64,000 nt of DNA from an uncultured Porphyromonadaceae bacterium. Lineage in GTDB: Bacteria > Bacteroidota > Bacteroidia > Bacteroidales > Muribaculaceae. Under the pieces are notes generated by a model, which saw only the letters and a list, made by a program, of their open reading frames with translations, made no database searches and was not told the DNA's origin. The stretch's first letter is position 1, and the number at the start of each line of letters is the position of its first letter. Below, one piece after another: positions 43,001 to 54,148 of this stretch. The DNA lies in the NCBI GenBank assembly GCA_900548975.1, contig URMS01000006.1, forward strand, positions 69,552 to 133,551, in the 5' to 3' direction. The position numbers and the translations under genes are program-made.

Positions 43001-44530
43001 TTCATCGGTGCACGAGGTACCTTCGATAGAATCGGCAATTACGACGGGAGTCTCGTTGACGTAGCGCCGCACGGTATATGTCACGGAGTCGGGATCGATG
43101 AACCCGCCGTCGGAGCTTTCGGTTATGGCATCCCAGCTGAGATCTATCTTGCTTCCGTCCTGTGCCATTGTCACGACTGGAGCTTTGGGCACGCCACGGC
43201 CTATATAGGTACTGGTGAATACCTTGGGACTCTTGCCGGCTTCGTTGTATACATATGCCTCGATATTGAAGTTACCTGGCCATGAAATTTTGACATCTTC
43301 GCTCACTGTGGCTCCGTAGGAGGTAGTGCCTTCGATTTTATAACCGTTGCCGTAGGTGATGGTATAATTGAGTTCTCCTTCGGCAGGAGTGCCGTCGAAC
43401 GTGCATACGGGCGATTTGAACCCTATGGTGCCGCTTAACGATCCGCGCGGGAAGTCGACAGTGAAATCCCCGGGTTTGGCCGGAGCTTTGGGCTTTGCCA
43501 GGGGCTCAGGAATACACAGACCGGTAATCTCATCATTCTCAGGAAAATCATATATTTTAGTAGCAGCGCCGGTGGCAAGGTCCACTTCGCAGAGATAGCC
43601 TTCTCCGTCGACTGTGTAGACGGTCCAGAACATACGGTTGGTGGCAGGATCGATCGTGGCGCCGGATACACCGTGGGGAAGTTGCCCTGTATTACCGACA
43701 ACTGTTATCGCGCCGGTTGTCTTGTCGATTTTCACAAGGCTTGAAGACGTGACTGTGTACGAATCGCCACTTCCGTCCGCTTCGAAAACGACGGCATAGA
43801 GCTGGCCGTCTTTGTCGCAGGCGATGCTGTTGAAATTTGTCTTGCTGTCGACATCGGCGATCTTGCTGTAGCTTACATACGAGGGGTAATATGTGAATTT
43901 TGTAAGCTGCTGGCCCTCGCCGACATTGTTGAATGTTATGGCGTATATGTCGCCGGTTGTCGGGTCTTTGGCAAGACCGCCAATGGAGCCCAGAATCGGC
44001 GACGTGTCCATCGGCGAAAAGCAGTTCTGAAGAGTCTGGAGGTCATATCCGCTCACACTGCCGTACATGCCGCTCCACGGGAATTCGCCGTAGGTGTGTA
44101 CATAATATATGCCGTCGGCCTCGACGCCGCCATATCCGCCCGGACCTTTGATAAGCATTGTGTTGCCGTTGAGGGTTATGTCGTATAAACCCTGGGGCTG
44201 GTTGCTGTTGGTAAAAGAATCGTTGTAGACTACCATGCCGCGCAGAGGGGGTATGTCGGTGGCTTCTCTGGCAGGATTATGGGCGGGAGCCTGCGCAACA
44301 CTGCCTTTCACTGCGCGGAACAGCCCTCGCCCGGGTTCCGGAACTCCTACTGTACGCATTTTTTGTCTGATGGGTTTTGCATCGGGCATTTCAGGCGCTT
44401 TTTTAATGGCATGCCGTTCGATGCCTGCTGGGGCTGCCGATTTTTCGGCTAACGGCGGTGCAGCCATGGCCGACAGGGTGGCTGCCAGGGCCAGAGCCGT
44501 CGAAGAAATCAGGAATAGATACTTCTTCAT
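40031..44530 (-). CDS. Giant secreted adhesin-like protein with Fn3 and choice-of-anchor J domains and C-terminal sorting-like motif
   Basis: The protein has 1499 residues. Signal peptide MKKYLFLISSTALALAATLS, then a Pro/Lys-rich linker. Residues about 95-350 look like a propeller (GMYGSVSGYDLQTLQNCF, GLAKDPTTGDIYAI). Several Fn3-like repeats follow (VTMAQDGSKIDLSWDAIT, VKMEETSTPGEVHFSWDAVT). Two cleaved-adhesin or choice-of-anchor J type domains are seen near 580 (PKDDWLFTPPLNLKAGHAYR) and near 1240 (ARCSDWAITPALCG), with a CARDB-like domain between (ASAGISAPARVSPGSDY). The C-terminus YYNLQGIRIDNPEHGQIYL, then KVIIR, resembles type IX secretion sorting domains of Bacteroidales. Probably surface or secreted; ligand unknown. 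Monocistronic. Confidence 0.85.
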   Translation of the reverse strand: MKKYLFLISSTALALAATLSAMAAPPLAEKSAAPAGIERHAIKKAPEMPDAKPIRQKMRTVGVPEPGRGLFRAVKGSVAQAPAHNPAREATDIPPLRGMVVYNDSFTNSNQPQGLYDITLNGNTMLIKGPGGYGGVEADGIYYVHTYGEFPWSGMYGSVSGYDLQTLQNCFSPMDTSPILGSIGGLAKDPTTGDIYAITFNNVGEGQQLTKFTYYPSYVSYSKIADVDSKTNFNSIACDKDGQLYAVVFEADGSGDSYTVTSSSLVKIDKTTGAITVVGNTGQLPHGVSGATIDPATNRMFWTVYTVDGEGYLCEVDLATGAATKIYDFPENDEITGLCIPEPLAKPKAPAKPGDFTVDFPRGSLSGTIGFKSPVCTFDGTPAEGELNYTITYGNGYKIEGTTSYGATVSEDVKISWPGNFNIEAYVYNEAGKSPKVFTSTYIGRGVPKAPVVTMAQDGSKIDLSWDAITESSDGGFIDPDSVTYTVRRYVNETPVVIADSIEGTSCTDEFADASDPTTIYYTVQSHASVKSSAEIKTRPITMGSVTPPYTNDFATPDRFGGFSVLDVKGDGKTWELYSSYSGLEVRCNYSYSNPKDDWLFTPPLNLKAGHAYRLGFSAKASYTAETIEARWGDAPTAEAMTGEIVAPTTVKGSKKVEMGSLIVPEADGQYYLGIHAMTTKSTNYLYADDIVIEEVDATLVPGTVTGLTVKPDASGALRAEISFTAPAVTLGGTPLEALDRIVVKRDGLPLDTIMAPAPGAPLFVVDTPSSAGYRLYTVQAFTANGGGKSVSASAFIGVNRPAAPTNVKMEETSTPGEVHFSWDAVTTDIDGNPLNSDFISYSICVPVDLGFGIYYQPVYENIKATEYTSQEIEPGKQTFVQYIVCAKTSGGLSQGVTTPLMAVGTPYEEVNESFAGGYASYAFYNSGNESTQWILATDVTFNGLTSQDADNGFLYMNVAYIDYYAELTTAKIRLPADNAAIQFHTYKFESVPGYPEVENTLEIFVRELGDEEYTRIGKPLVIKDLSDDYGWIPVNVSLADYNGKTVQIKIKANAVNDAMNFIDNMHIGRILARNASAGISAPARVSPGSDYSATVTVSNKGIETLDNISVRLYADGAEVASGRIADLSAGTSAPVVFTMTMHPLAERPVALVATVETDGDLDIADNTSDIASVTPKVSAFPAVTNLKGQPDGNGGVSLSWTEPDLSLSPAAASTEDFEEGESFATTYGDWIFVDVDKETIAAINGISMPVDYSQQNFWIHDRNWENGTVFNNSFNAHSGTKYLASMMTYSGARCSDWAITPALCGEAQDVSFWARSYHPSYPERMEVYYSTGSTDPADFIKIGQGCEVPDEWTRYIIELPAGAKRFAIRKCSVNGFLFFADDFEFAPENAEPDRDLIGYDVYRDAEIITDSHVAATSWIDAAPAAGAHEYAVVAVYGRGLSRAAKTSVDVAMSGLETIEAADTEAEYYNLQGIRIDNPEHGQIYLCRKNGIVTKVIIR

Positions 44531-44633
44531 AGGATTGGTGGTCGGTTTCGTGATGTTGATTTCAGAGGGCGGCGGAAACCGTTTTTGACTGCCCTATGAA
44601 TAATACAGATCCGGATATGTGTATTAGACTTTG

Positions 44634-44665
44634 CAAATGTATACATATTTTTGCATTACAACAAC
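44634..44665 (-). promoter_or_regulatory. Promoter of the adhesin-like gene
   Basis: On the minus strand GTTG (44665-44662), 20 bases, TACATTTG (44641-44634). The leader would be about 98 bases. The 326-base gap here (44531-44856) otherwise holds only this and the divergent promoter at 44776. Confidence 0.75.
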
Positions 44666-44775
44666 AAAATGCCATGATTTTTGCGAATTATTTTACACTG
44701 AGCTGTTAAATGCTGCGTATCGCCGGCATCTGAGTGCTTTCTTCGTGGCGCTAAGTGAGCACCCGGCGAAAAAAT

Positions 44776-44807
44776 ATTGTGTATGTTGCGAATAATGTAT
44801 ACCTTTG
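44776..44807 (+). promoter_or_regulatory. Promoter of the Sel1-repeat gene
   Basis: ATTG (44776-44779), 20 bases, TACCTTTG (44800-44807). The ATG at 44857 follows 49 bases later. Confidence 0.78.
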
Positions 44808-44856
44808 CGCGACACCAGGCGATGTGTCAATCAATATCGTAACAATCATTTCGAAT

Positions 44857-45501
44857 ATGAAAAAAATATTTTTCACCTTCGTGCTGGCTTTATGTGTGCC
44901 TTTTTTGGCTTGTGCACAGTACGCCGACGTCCTCGAAAAGGCCAAGACCGGCGATGCCGAAGCTCAGTTTTCGCTTTATTTAAACTACACTTTCGGTAAT
45001 ACTGCTAATTTAAGCGATCCTGAGGCCATACAGTGGCTTTCAGAAGCCGCCAAAGGCGGTTTAAGCAAGGCGCAATTCTCATTGGCCGAAGTATATAAGA
45101 GAGGGCTTCACGGCGTTGAGAAAAACGATGCACAATATATATACTGGCTCACGGCAGCCGCCAATCACGACACGTTTGAAAATAAACAGCTTGGTAGCGG
45201 GCGGATTGCTTTGGACGATGCCATACATGCCCAGCATATTTTGGCGGGGATATATCGTGACGGCAATAGTGGTGTCAAGAAAAACATGGACGAATATCTC
45301 AAGTGGGAGACCAAATCGGCCGAAAATGGTAATCCTGCCGCTGCTCTGGTTCTTGGTAATTATTATAAAAAGAAAGGTAAAAAGCAGGAAGCTATCTATT
45401 GGTTGAAAAAAGCTATTGAATTACAGCCCGGCGATAAGGCTGCCGTGACAAGTATTGAAGCTGCACGGTCTCTTGGTAAACTTGGAGTGAAAGGGTATTG
45501 A
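44857..45501 (+). CDS. Secreted Sel1/TPR-like repeat protein
   Basis: The protein has 214 residues from the ATG at 44857, which lies after the promoter and gives a signal peptide (IFFTFVLALCVPFLACAQ). Sel1-like repeats: AKTGDAEAQFSLYLNY, WLSEAAKGGLSKAQFSLAEV, ADNG-like KSAENGNPAAALVLGNYY with KKQEAIYWLKKAIEL. These alpha-helical solenoids mediate protein contacts in the periplasm. It is AT-richer than its neighbours. It ends four bases before the transporter gene, so the two may be co-transcribed. Confidence 0.85.
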   Translation: MKKIFFTFVLALCVPFLACAQYADVLEKAKTGDAEAQFSLYLNYTFGNTANLSDPEAIQWLSEAAKGGLSKAQFSLAEVYKRGLHGVEKNDAQYIYWLTAAANHDTFENKQLGSGRIALDDAIHAQHILAGIYRDGNSGVKKNMDEYLKWETKSAENGNPAAALVLGNYYKKKGKKQEAIYWLKKAIELQPGDKAAVTSIEAARSLGKLGVKGY

Positions 45502-45505
45502 TAAA

Positions 45506-46441
45506 ATGGCTCGTTACATATACATACTTATCATAGCACTGATTGTGTTTCCGTTCAATCAGTTCGGACTTCCAGTCATTTCCGCTCCCATAGCCCTGTT
45601 GCTGGGCTTGATTTTCGCTTTCATATTCCCGAATCCGTATCCTAAATTCAATAAGAAGACATCGAAATACTTGTTGCAGGTTGCTGTGGTGTGTCTCGGT
45701 TTCAACATGAATCTTCAGGAATCGCTCAAATCCGGTTCGGAAGGCATGTTCTTCACCGTTGTATCGGTTGTTGGTGTTATGGCTCTGGGCGTGCTGCTCG
45801 GTTATATGCTGCACATCAACCGCAAGACGGCCTACCTCATATCGTCGGGCACGGCTATCTGCGGCGGCAGCGCCATTGCGGCCGTAGGTCCGGTGGTGAA
45901 AGCCAACGAGAACGAAATGGCTGTGTCGCTTGGTGTTATCTTCATTCTTAATTCTGTGGCCCTGTTTATTTTCCCGCCGCTCGGCCATCTGCTCGACATG
46001 ACGCAGCAGCAGTTCGGCACCTGGGCAGCCATCGCCATCCACGACACTTCGTCGGTGGTCGGTGCCGGCGAGGCATACGGCGAGGAGGCTCTGCAGCTGG
46101 CAACTCTTATCAAACTTACACGTGCGCTGTGGATTATCCCTCTGGCGCTTGTCACCATGTTTATCTTCCGCGATAAGACCGCCAGGATTTCGATACCCTG
46201 GTTTATCTTCATCTTTGTGCTCGCAATGGTTGTGAACACATACGTGCCTCTGCCCGAGTGGTTTGTATCGATTATGGTATGGATAGCCAAGCGCGGTATG
46301 GTGGTGACACTTTTCCTCATCGGTGCTTCGCTGTCGCTGTCCTCGATTAAGTCGGTGGGCATCCGTCCGCTTGTTCAGGCCGTAGCCCTTTGGGTGGTAA
46401 TCAGCCTGGTATCTCTCTTCGTAGTTCTCGAAACCGTGTGA
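45506..46441 (+). CDS. YeiH/UPF0324-family membrane transporter
   Basis: The protein has 311 residues with about nine to ten hydrophobic segments (YIYILIIALIVFPFN, APIALLLGLIFAFIF, MFFTVVSVVGVMALGVLLGY, ALWIIPLALVTMFIF and others). The family signature SSGTAICGGSAIAAVGPVVKA lies near residue 112, and AAIAIHDTSSVVGAGEAYGE near 172. Family members are described as putative sulfate or taurine-related exporters; the substrate is not certain. Its stop overlaps the GTG start of the ComEC gene. Confidence 0.9.
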   Translation: MARYIYILIIALIVFPFNQFGLPVISAPIALLLGLIFAFIFPNPYPKFNKKTSKYLLQVAVVCLGFNMNLQESLKSGSEGMFFTVVSVVGVMALGVLLGYMLHINRKTAYLISSGTAICGGSAIAAVGPVVKANENEMAVSLGVIFILNSVALFIFPPLGHLLDMTQQQFGTWAAIAIHDTSSVVGAGEAYGEEALQLATLIKLTRALWIIPLALVTMFIFRDKTARISIPWFIFIFVLAMVVNTYVPLPEWFVSIMVWIAKRGMVVTLFLIGASLSLSSIKSVGIRPLVQAVALWVVISLVSLFVVLETV

Positions 46442-48411
46442 GAATAGCCAGCCTCGACGCCGTCCCCGCGTTGCCGGCTGCCATAGGTGCTGCTACCGGG
46501 GTTATGGCTATGGAATATCCATGGTTATGGATTTTTGCGGGCTTGTTTTTTATATTGTTGATATTATGCAGGGTCAGGATTGTTCCGGCCCTGCTTTTTA
46601 TTGTCATGCTGTCGGTTACGGCAGTTCGGGTGGCGATGATGGCTCCGGGGCCTGTCGACACTTCGCTGTTCGACGGTCGCGAGCGTGTGTGGCGCGGTAC
46701 TGTGAAGAGTGTCAGGGCTACCGACCGTTCGCAGCGCTGTGTGCTGGCTGTCGACAGTCCGGCAGTGCTCAGATGTCGCCTCATGATTGCCGACATAACG
46801 CCCGAGATCCGCAGCGGTGATATCGTGTCGGTGAAGGGTGTGCTTGAAAGTGCGGGAAAATACGATGCGGCGCCTTCGCTGGGCTATCGTGGCGACCGCT
46901 CCGACCGCGTGGTAGCCAATATGCTCGATTTTACCGGAAACTGCACCGTCGTCGGGCATTCCCGCAGCCTGTGGTACCGCTTGCAGGATGTGCGCGGGCG
47001 CTTTGCGGCATATGTGAGCGAATCGCCTCTCGACGCGGCTACCTCACGTCTGCTTGCAGCCTCTGTGCTTGGGGGTGGCGATGTGGGCGACGACCGCAAG
47101 GAAGCATTCCGCGCCGGCGGTCTGTCGCATCTGCTCTGTGTGAGCGGTTTTCATGTTGCGGTCTTTGCCATGGTGGTCGCTTTCCTGCTGTTTCCGCTCA
47201 GGCTTGCCGAGCATGCCGGCCGCAGCCGCTATCTGATTGTGATAATGGCAGTGTGGCTCTATGCCATTGCCACGGGGCTGATGCCGTCGGTGTTTCGTGC
47301 GGCGGTGATGCTGACGGTTTACAATATGGCGCTCTTTTTCCAGCGCAATTCGCCGCCTTTCAACTCGCTCTGCCTGGCTGTGGTGATAATTCTTGTCGTC
47401 AATCCGCTGTGGATGTTCTCGATAGGCTTCCAACTGTCGGTGCTCGCCGTGCTCGGACTGTTGATACTGCCTCAGAAGCTTATACCGGTGGGGCGGCGCA
47501 ATCCGTTCTATGTGTTCGCGGCTCTTTTCGCGGTGCCGCTGTCGGTAGCTCTGGCTACGGCGCCGGTGCTGCTGGTGCATTTCCACAGTCTTCCGCTGCT
47601 CACGGTGCCTGTCAATGCCTTGGCCTCGCTTGTTTTCCCCATATTCATGATTCTTGGCATGGCTGTAGTATGTCTGTCGGCTATAGGATTGCCTGTGGTC
47701 GGGGCCGCGCGGGCGGTCGACGTGCTTGCGGCCGCCATCGACAGTATCTGCGACATGGCCGTGTCGGCTCCGTGGGCATATCCGGGCGGTATCGTCCTGG
47801 GCCCGTGGCGCCTTGCGGCATTGTGTGCGGCCTTGGCAGCCTTCGTACTGCTGCTGTACAGCCGGCGTGGCTTGCCGCGGATTCTCTCCGCGGGGACTCT
47901 GCTGCTGTGCTGTGTGGCCGTATGGATGCTTCCGGGCGTGACGCCTGTGCGCGATATCGCCATCCACGGCAATTCGTCGGTGGCTGAGATACGCGTGCGT
48001 TGCGACGGCCGCGGGTTTGTTATTCCGCTTGCCTACAGCAAACGGCCTATAGGGCCGTCCGACAGTTATTTTATGGAGGGAGGAGTAGCGCCCGACAGTG
48101 TGGAGTTCGGCAGCCATGATATAAACCATCCGGTGGTTGTGCGTGCCGCCGACATGCTCCATGTGGCCGACCGTCGGATTCTTATAGCGTCCACCGACAG
48201 TTCGGGTGTGCCCGGCCGCGTGGATGCGGTCGTGCTCCGTCGCCGCTATCGCGGCAATCTTGATTCGCTGATTGTGCGCAACAATCCTGGCGCCGTGGTT
48301 CTTTGCCCCGATATGGACGCCGACCGGCGCGAGGCATATGCCGCCGCAGCCGCCGCGGCAGGGGTAGCAGTGTACGATCTTTGCCGGGAGATCTTCGTGT
48401 CAGATTTTTAG
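46438..48411 (+). CDS. ComEC/Rec2-family DNA uptake channel protein
   Basis: The protein has 657 residues. I chose GTG at 46438, overlapping the transporter stop (GTGA). An ATG at 46504 is an alternative, and the longer frame from 46390 would overlap the transporter without reason. N-terminal membrane spans precede a soluble OB-like DUF4131 region (GRERVWRGTVKSVRATDRSQ), then the ComEC core with FRAGGLSHLLCVSGFHVAVFAM and many spans (LIVIMAVWLYAIATGLMPSVF, MLTVYNMALFF). The C-terminal soluble part lacks the metallo-beta-lactamase domain of longer ComEC proteins, as is usual in Bacteroidota. Role in DNA uptake is inferred from the family. Confidence 0.9.
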   Translation: MRIASLDAVPALPAAIGAATGVMAMEYPWLWIFAGLFFILLILCRVRIVPALLFIVMLSVTAVRVAMMAPGPVDTSLFDGRERVWRGTVKSVRATDRSQRCVLAVDSPAVLRCRLMIADITPEIRSGDIVSVKGVLESAGKYDAAPSLGYRGDRSDRVVANMLDFTGNCTVVGHSRSLWYRLQDVRGRFAAYVSESPLDAATSRLLAASVLGGGDVGDDRKEAFRAGGLSHLLCVSGFHVAVFAMVVAFLLFPLRLAEHAGRSRYLIVIMAVWLYAIATGLMPSVFRAAVMLTVYNMALFFQRNSPPFNSLCLAVVIILVVNPLWMFSIGFQLSVLAVLGLLILPQKLIPVGRRNPFYVFAALFAVPLSVALATAPVLLVHFHSLPLLTVPVNALASLVFPIFMILGMAVVCLSAIGLPVVGAARAVDVLAAAIDSICDMAVSAPWAYPGGIVLGPWRLAALCAALAAFVLLLYSRRGLPRILSAGTLLLCCVAVWMLPGVTPVRDIAIHGNSSVAEIRVRCDGRGFVIPLAYSKRPIGPSDSYFMEGGVAPDSVEFGSHDINHPVVVRAADMLHVADRRILIASTDSSGVPGRVDAVVLRRRYRGNLDSLIVRNNPGAVVLCPDMDADRREAYAAAAAAAGVAVYDLCREIFVSDF

Positions 48412-48764
48412 CATTGTCATGCCTTTGCGGAAGTAGGCCGAGGCGAAGTCGAGCGGGCGGAGCACTTCGCCGTCGCACACTACGATATCGATGTCGATGG
48501 TCACGCGGCCTTCTTCGACTGTGCTGCTGCGCTCCCGACTTTCGTAGTGCTTGCACAGGCTATGGAAATAGTCGCAGTCGCCGACGGCCTCGAGGATGAG
48601 GATGCGGTTGGTGTAGCGTGGCCCTGCAGCCGACTTTTCGGGGTCGGAGAGGTAGGGGCCGGTATCGTGCTTTATCTCGGCAAGGGCGCTTATGAAGTCC
48701 ACCGCCTTGTCGATATGGTGCGCGGCCATTTGCGCGTTCGAACCTAAACAGACCGTAAGGGTAT

Positions 48765-48768
<4 letters not shown>
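48400..48768 (-). CDS. folK: 6-hydroxymethyl-7,8-dihydropterin pyrophosphokinase
   Basis: The protein has 122 residues, shorter than the usual 155-160 but with the core present: TLTVCLGSNAQMAAHHIDKA at the start, GPRYTNRILILEAVGD, and the Mg/ATP motif GRVTIDIDIVVCDG with RPLDFASAYFRKGM at the end. The terminal third typical of HPPK is reduced, so activity should be confirmed. Its ATG overlaps the tex stop codon (ATGA), and its 3' end overlaps the convergent ComEC gene by 12 bases. Last gene of a four-gene minus-strand operon; enzyme of folate synthesis. Confidence 0.82.
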
Positions 48769-50863
<2,095 letters not shown>

Positions 50864-50867
<4 letters not shown>

Positions 50868-52057
50868 TTACGGAGTGTGAAAAGTGTTATTTCGGGCGTG
50901 GCGCCTATTCGCGCCGGTATGCCCACTTCGCCTGTCCCGATATTTACATACAGACGGCGCAGACTGTCCGTATCGGCGTACATACCTCCCCACGTGGGGT
51001 AGCGGAATGCCGCGGGCGATACTCCGAAGGCCGACATCTGCATGGCGTGGGTGTGGCCGGCGAGTGTGAGAGCTATGTCGGTCGAATCGTTGTCGCGGAT
51101 ATCCATAACCCAGTGGGCGGGATTGTGCGACAGCAGTATCTTGAACACGCTGTCCGACAGCTTGCCGGGATAGGATGCCGGCAGGTCGCCGTAGATGTGG
51201 AAGGGAGGGTCGCCGACGTTTTCGACACCGACAAGCGCTATGGAGTCGTTGCCGCTGCGCAGCCACGCGGTCTCGTTGCGCAGCAGCTGCCATCCCATGG
51301 CTCTTTCGAGGCTGTCGAGCATGGCCATGTTGGCGGCTTTTGCGGCGTTGTCGGGCCAGTTGTAGTAGTCGCCGTAGTCGTGGTTGCCGAGGATCGAGTA
51401 AACGCCTCCGGGAGCCGACAGACGGCTCAGCGCGGAGGTGAAGGGCAGCAGTTCGGGAGTGTGGCGGTTGACGATGTCGCCGGTGAATACGATAATGTCG
51501 GGTTTCAGGGCGTTGACGGTATTCACGAGCTTGTCGATAAACGTTGTGTCGCTGCCATATGTGCCGGTATGGAGGTCGGAGATCTGGGCTATGGTAAGAC
51601 CGTCGAAAGCAGCCGGCAGCCGGCTGTCGCGTACCTCGACATGGCGTACGTCGATGTTATAGCGGTTGATGAGCGCACCCCACCACATGGCCGCGAAAAC
51701 GATGCAGCCAAGCACCGCCCCGCATATGCTCACGGCCTTGATGCGGTGTCGGCGGAACAGACACGGTATTTTGGCGAAGAGATCGAAAATGCAGAACAGA
51801 TACTTCGGCAGATAGACCGAGAAGTAGGCGAAGAGCACCCACATAATGGTCTGGAGGCCGTCATCGCCGCCGCTGCGCTTGGGCCAGCACATGGCCACTA
51901 TAAGAGCCGCCTGGCACAATACGGCTGTAGCGAGTGTGAATACCCGCCAAAACCGCGCGCCGCGGGTGCAGCGCCGGCGCACGGCGCGCACTATATACCA
52001 GTCGACAAGCAGTCCGATGATGAGCACCGGAATAATGAGAACGAGGGGAAGGCGCAT
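50864..52057 (-). CDS. Membrane-bound metallophosphoesterase
   Basis: The protein has 397 residues. Four membrane segments in the first 140 residues (PLVLIIPVLIIGLLVDWYI, VFTLATAVLCQAALIVAM, TIMWVLFAYFSVYLPKYLF, ICGAVLGCIVFAAMWW) are followed by a calcineurin-like phosphoesterase domain with all metal motifs: IAQISDLHTGTYG, DIIVFTGDIVNRHT, YSILGNHDYGDYY, ILLSHNPAHW and LAGHTHAMQ. The YkuE/YaeI-type relatives act on lipid-linked or UDP-diacylglucosamine substrates; function here is not decided. Operon with the acyltransferase one base upstream, which supports a lipid link. Confidence 0.92.
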
Positions 52058-52058
52058 G

Positions 52059-53249
52059 TCAGATAGCCGATGAACAGTCGAGGGCGCTGCGCTGGTTCTT
52101 CAGCGGGTTGGCATACATCTGCAGCATAGTCCGGTACATGAACTCGTGCTCTTCGGGCGTGATGTTCTCTTCATCGACCTTATCGAGCTGGGCGGCTATG
52201 TATTTCTCGAACGAAGCAACATCCTCGTCGGTGTACTCCGAGGCGTATTCGTCGGTGCCGTGTATCTTGTCGAATGCTATGTAGTTGCAGGGGAAAATGC
52301 GGTAGCCGCAGTGGATGGCGCGGTCGAGCACGTTGCACACCAGGCGCACTGCTTCGGCGCGGGTGTCGCCCACACGCTCGAGTTCGGCATTGATGCACTG
52401 GCCCATGCGGAAGTGCACGCGGCCTTTCTGTTTAAGAATACCGGTCTCCATGCTGAAAAGATCGTCGCGCTTAGTTTTCTTATAGTCCGGGTCGCGGCGT
52501 TTAAGCAGGAATTCGCGGACTTTAAGATAGTCGTTGGGATCGTATTCGTAGGATATGGCTACAGGCACTATATTCAGTTCCATAAGATTCTGCTTGCTGT
52601 CGCCGGCGCCGGCCAGCGACAGCATCTTGATTACGCTCTCCTGCGTCAGATCGTTGGAATCCTTGGCACGGCCTTCGCGCTGTGCTATCCATACCGATTC
52701 GTTGAGAGTGTTGACGGCGTGGTGTATATATGCCGAGAGGTGCTGGGCGTTGTCGAGCGCCTCGCGCACACGGCCGTCGCGCTTGACGATAAAGCTGCGG
52801 TTGAGTTTCACCAGGTCGGTAATCCACTCGTATATGAGCAGATTGTTGCCTATGGCTACCTGCGTCAGGGGCAGCTTGGCGCGGATGAGGCACAGGTTGA
52901 GGAAAGAGGCGTCGAGTACGATGTCGCGGTGATTGGTTATGAATACATGGCTGTGCGAAGGATCGTAGTTTTCGAGTCCGTCGGCCGAAAGACCTTTGGT
53001 GGTATGAGCCACAAGCATTTCCAGGAACGGTCCCATGACTTTGATCTGAAAATCCATCTGAGTTTCTACCGTCAGAAGGTTTTTCACGAATTCAGGATAG
53101 TCCACGTCGGGCATCACATATCGCACGGCATGCTCGAATCCCGGCTCCTTTACCAGAGCGGCGATTTTTTCGCGAAATTCATGGTCGTCGTAAGGCCGTA
53201 TATCGGAAAAGTCCTGTTCCAAGGGCTGTTTGTTATCAGTGTGTTCCAT
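52059..53249 (-). CDS. 1-acylglycerol-3-phosphate-type acyltransferase
   Basis: The protein has 396 residues from the ATG at 53249, because the promoter lies at 53291-53322 over the longer frame. The acyltransferase motif I is FITNHRDIVLDASFLN (His-x4-Asp, about residue 110), and motif III-like ESVWIAQREGRAKDSND contains the EGR-type glutamate. The protein has no clear membrane span and a long C-terminal region, as in the large Bacteroidota PlsC-like proteins. It probably acylates a phospholipid or lipid A-related precursor. First gene of the operon with phosphoesterase, tex and folK. Confidence 0.88.
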   Translation of the reverse strand: MEHTDNKQPLEQDFSDIRPYDDHEFREKIAALVKEPGFEHAVRYVMPDVDYPEFVKNLLTVETQMDFQIKVMGPFLEMLVAHTTKGLSADGLENYDPSHSHVFITNHRDIVLDASFLNLCLIRAKLPLTQVAIGNNLLIYEWITDLVKLNRSFIVKRDGRVREALDNAQHLSAYIHHAVNTLNESVWIAQREGRAKDSNDLTQESVIKMLSLAGAGDSKQNLMELNIVPVAISYEYDPNDYLKVREFLLKRRDPDYKKTKRDDLFSMETGILKQKGRVHFRMGQCINAELERVGDTRAEAVRLVCNVLDRAIHCGYRIFPCNYIAFDKIHGTDEYASEYTDEDVASFEKYIAAQLDKVDEENITPEEHEFMYRTMLQMYANPLKNQRSALDCSSAI

Positions 53250-53290
53250 TTTGTTAGAGGGAGTAAGTACATTCTTGCCCAATTTCGCTA

Positions 53291-53322
53291 CAAAGATAGC
53301 TACTACTCCATTAAAAGACAAA
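53291..53322 (-). promoter_or_regulatory. Promoter of the acyltransferase-tex-folK operon
   Basis: On the minus strand TTTG (53322-53319), exactly 20 bases, TATCTTTG (53298-53291). The leader is about 36 bases. Confidence 0.85.
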
Positions 53323-53395
53323 CAAAATGTATCTAAATAAGTTTTAAATTATCAAAACGAATTTTTAGCCCTTAAAAGCGAAAAAGCAATAAATT

Positions 53396-54148
53396 CTATG
53401 ACATAAGCCAATCCTTAAAATCAGCAACCTTGTTCTTACTGATGAAAACTTGTTCCGGGACTTTGGTTTTAAGGTTTATGAGCATTCTGTTGTCGAACCA
53501 TACCGTCATGTCCCTGATACCCTCCTTTGATACAATGAACTGCCTGTTTGCCCTGACGAAAAGCTCCGGATCCAGAAAAGACATAATGGAATCAAGAGAT
53601 TTCTGAAGGTAATAGAAGTTGCCGTTTTCAATATATACATATGTCTTGCCCCCCGTGGAGTAGAAGCAGATAATTTCACTTACCTTGACAGGAATAAGTC
53701 GATCTTTGAAGGGCACAAGTATCTTTGAGGAATACTTTCCCCCTCTCATGGAGTTCGACAGACGGCTTAACTCCAGATTGTTGTCTGCCGGCCTGAAAGA
53801 TTTATATTTGATTAGAGCTCTCTGCACCATTCTTTCATCAATTGGTTTCAGGAGATAGTCGATACTGTTGACCCGAAACGCCTCTATGGCATACTCGTCG
53901 AATGCCGTCGTAAAAATAATCGGAGCGTTAACCGTGATAGAAGAAAAGATATTGAAAGAAGAACCGTCGGAAAGCTGTATGTCCATGAAAATAAGATCCG
54001 GGGAATCGTTCGAGGAAAGCCAGCGTACTGTCTGGGTTACACTTTCAGTTTGTCCCACGATAGTTATTGTAGGGTCTGTCTTATTCAATATAGCGATGAG
54101 GTTCTCTCTTGCTGCCACCTCATCCTCAACAATAAGCACCTTCATCAT
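53396..54148 (-). CDS. LytTR-type response regulator
   Basis: The protein has 250 residues from the ATG at 54148, which overlaps the stop of the kinase gene (ATGA). The receiver domain has VLIVEDEVAARENL, the phosphorylated Asp in DLIFMDIQLSDGSSF (about residue 55) and the Lys in IDYLLKPIDE. The LytTR DNA-binding domain covers about residues 145-250 (SSKILVPFKDRLIPVKVSEI, SFLDPELFVRANRQFIVS). It responds to the sensor kinase encoded just upstream. Both genes are markedly AT-rich. Targets are unknown; the glycan genes after 55.5 kb are candidates. Confidence 0.93.
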   Translation of the reverse strand: MMKVLIVEDEVAARENLIAILNKTDPTITIVGQTESVTQTVRWLSSNDSPDLIFMDIQLSDGSSFNIFSSITVNAPIIFTTAFDEYAIEAFRVNSIDYLLKPIDERMVQRALIKYKSFRPADNNLELSRLSNSMRGGKYSSKILVPFKDRLIPVKVSEIICFYSTGGKTYVYIENGNFYYLQKSLDSIMSFLDPELFVRANRQFIVSKEGIRDMTVWFDNRMLINLKTKVPEQVFISKNKVADFKDWLMS

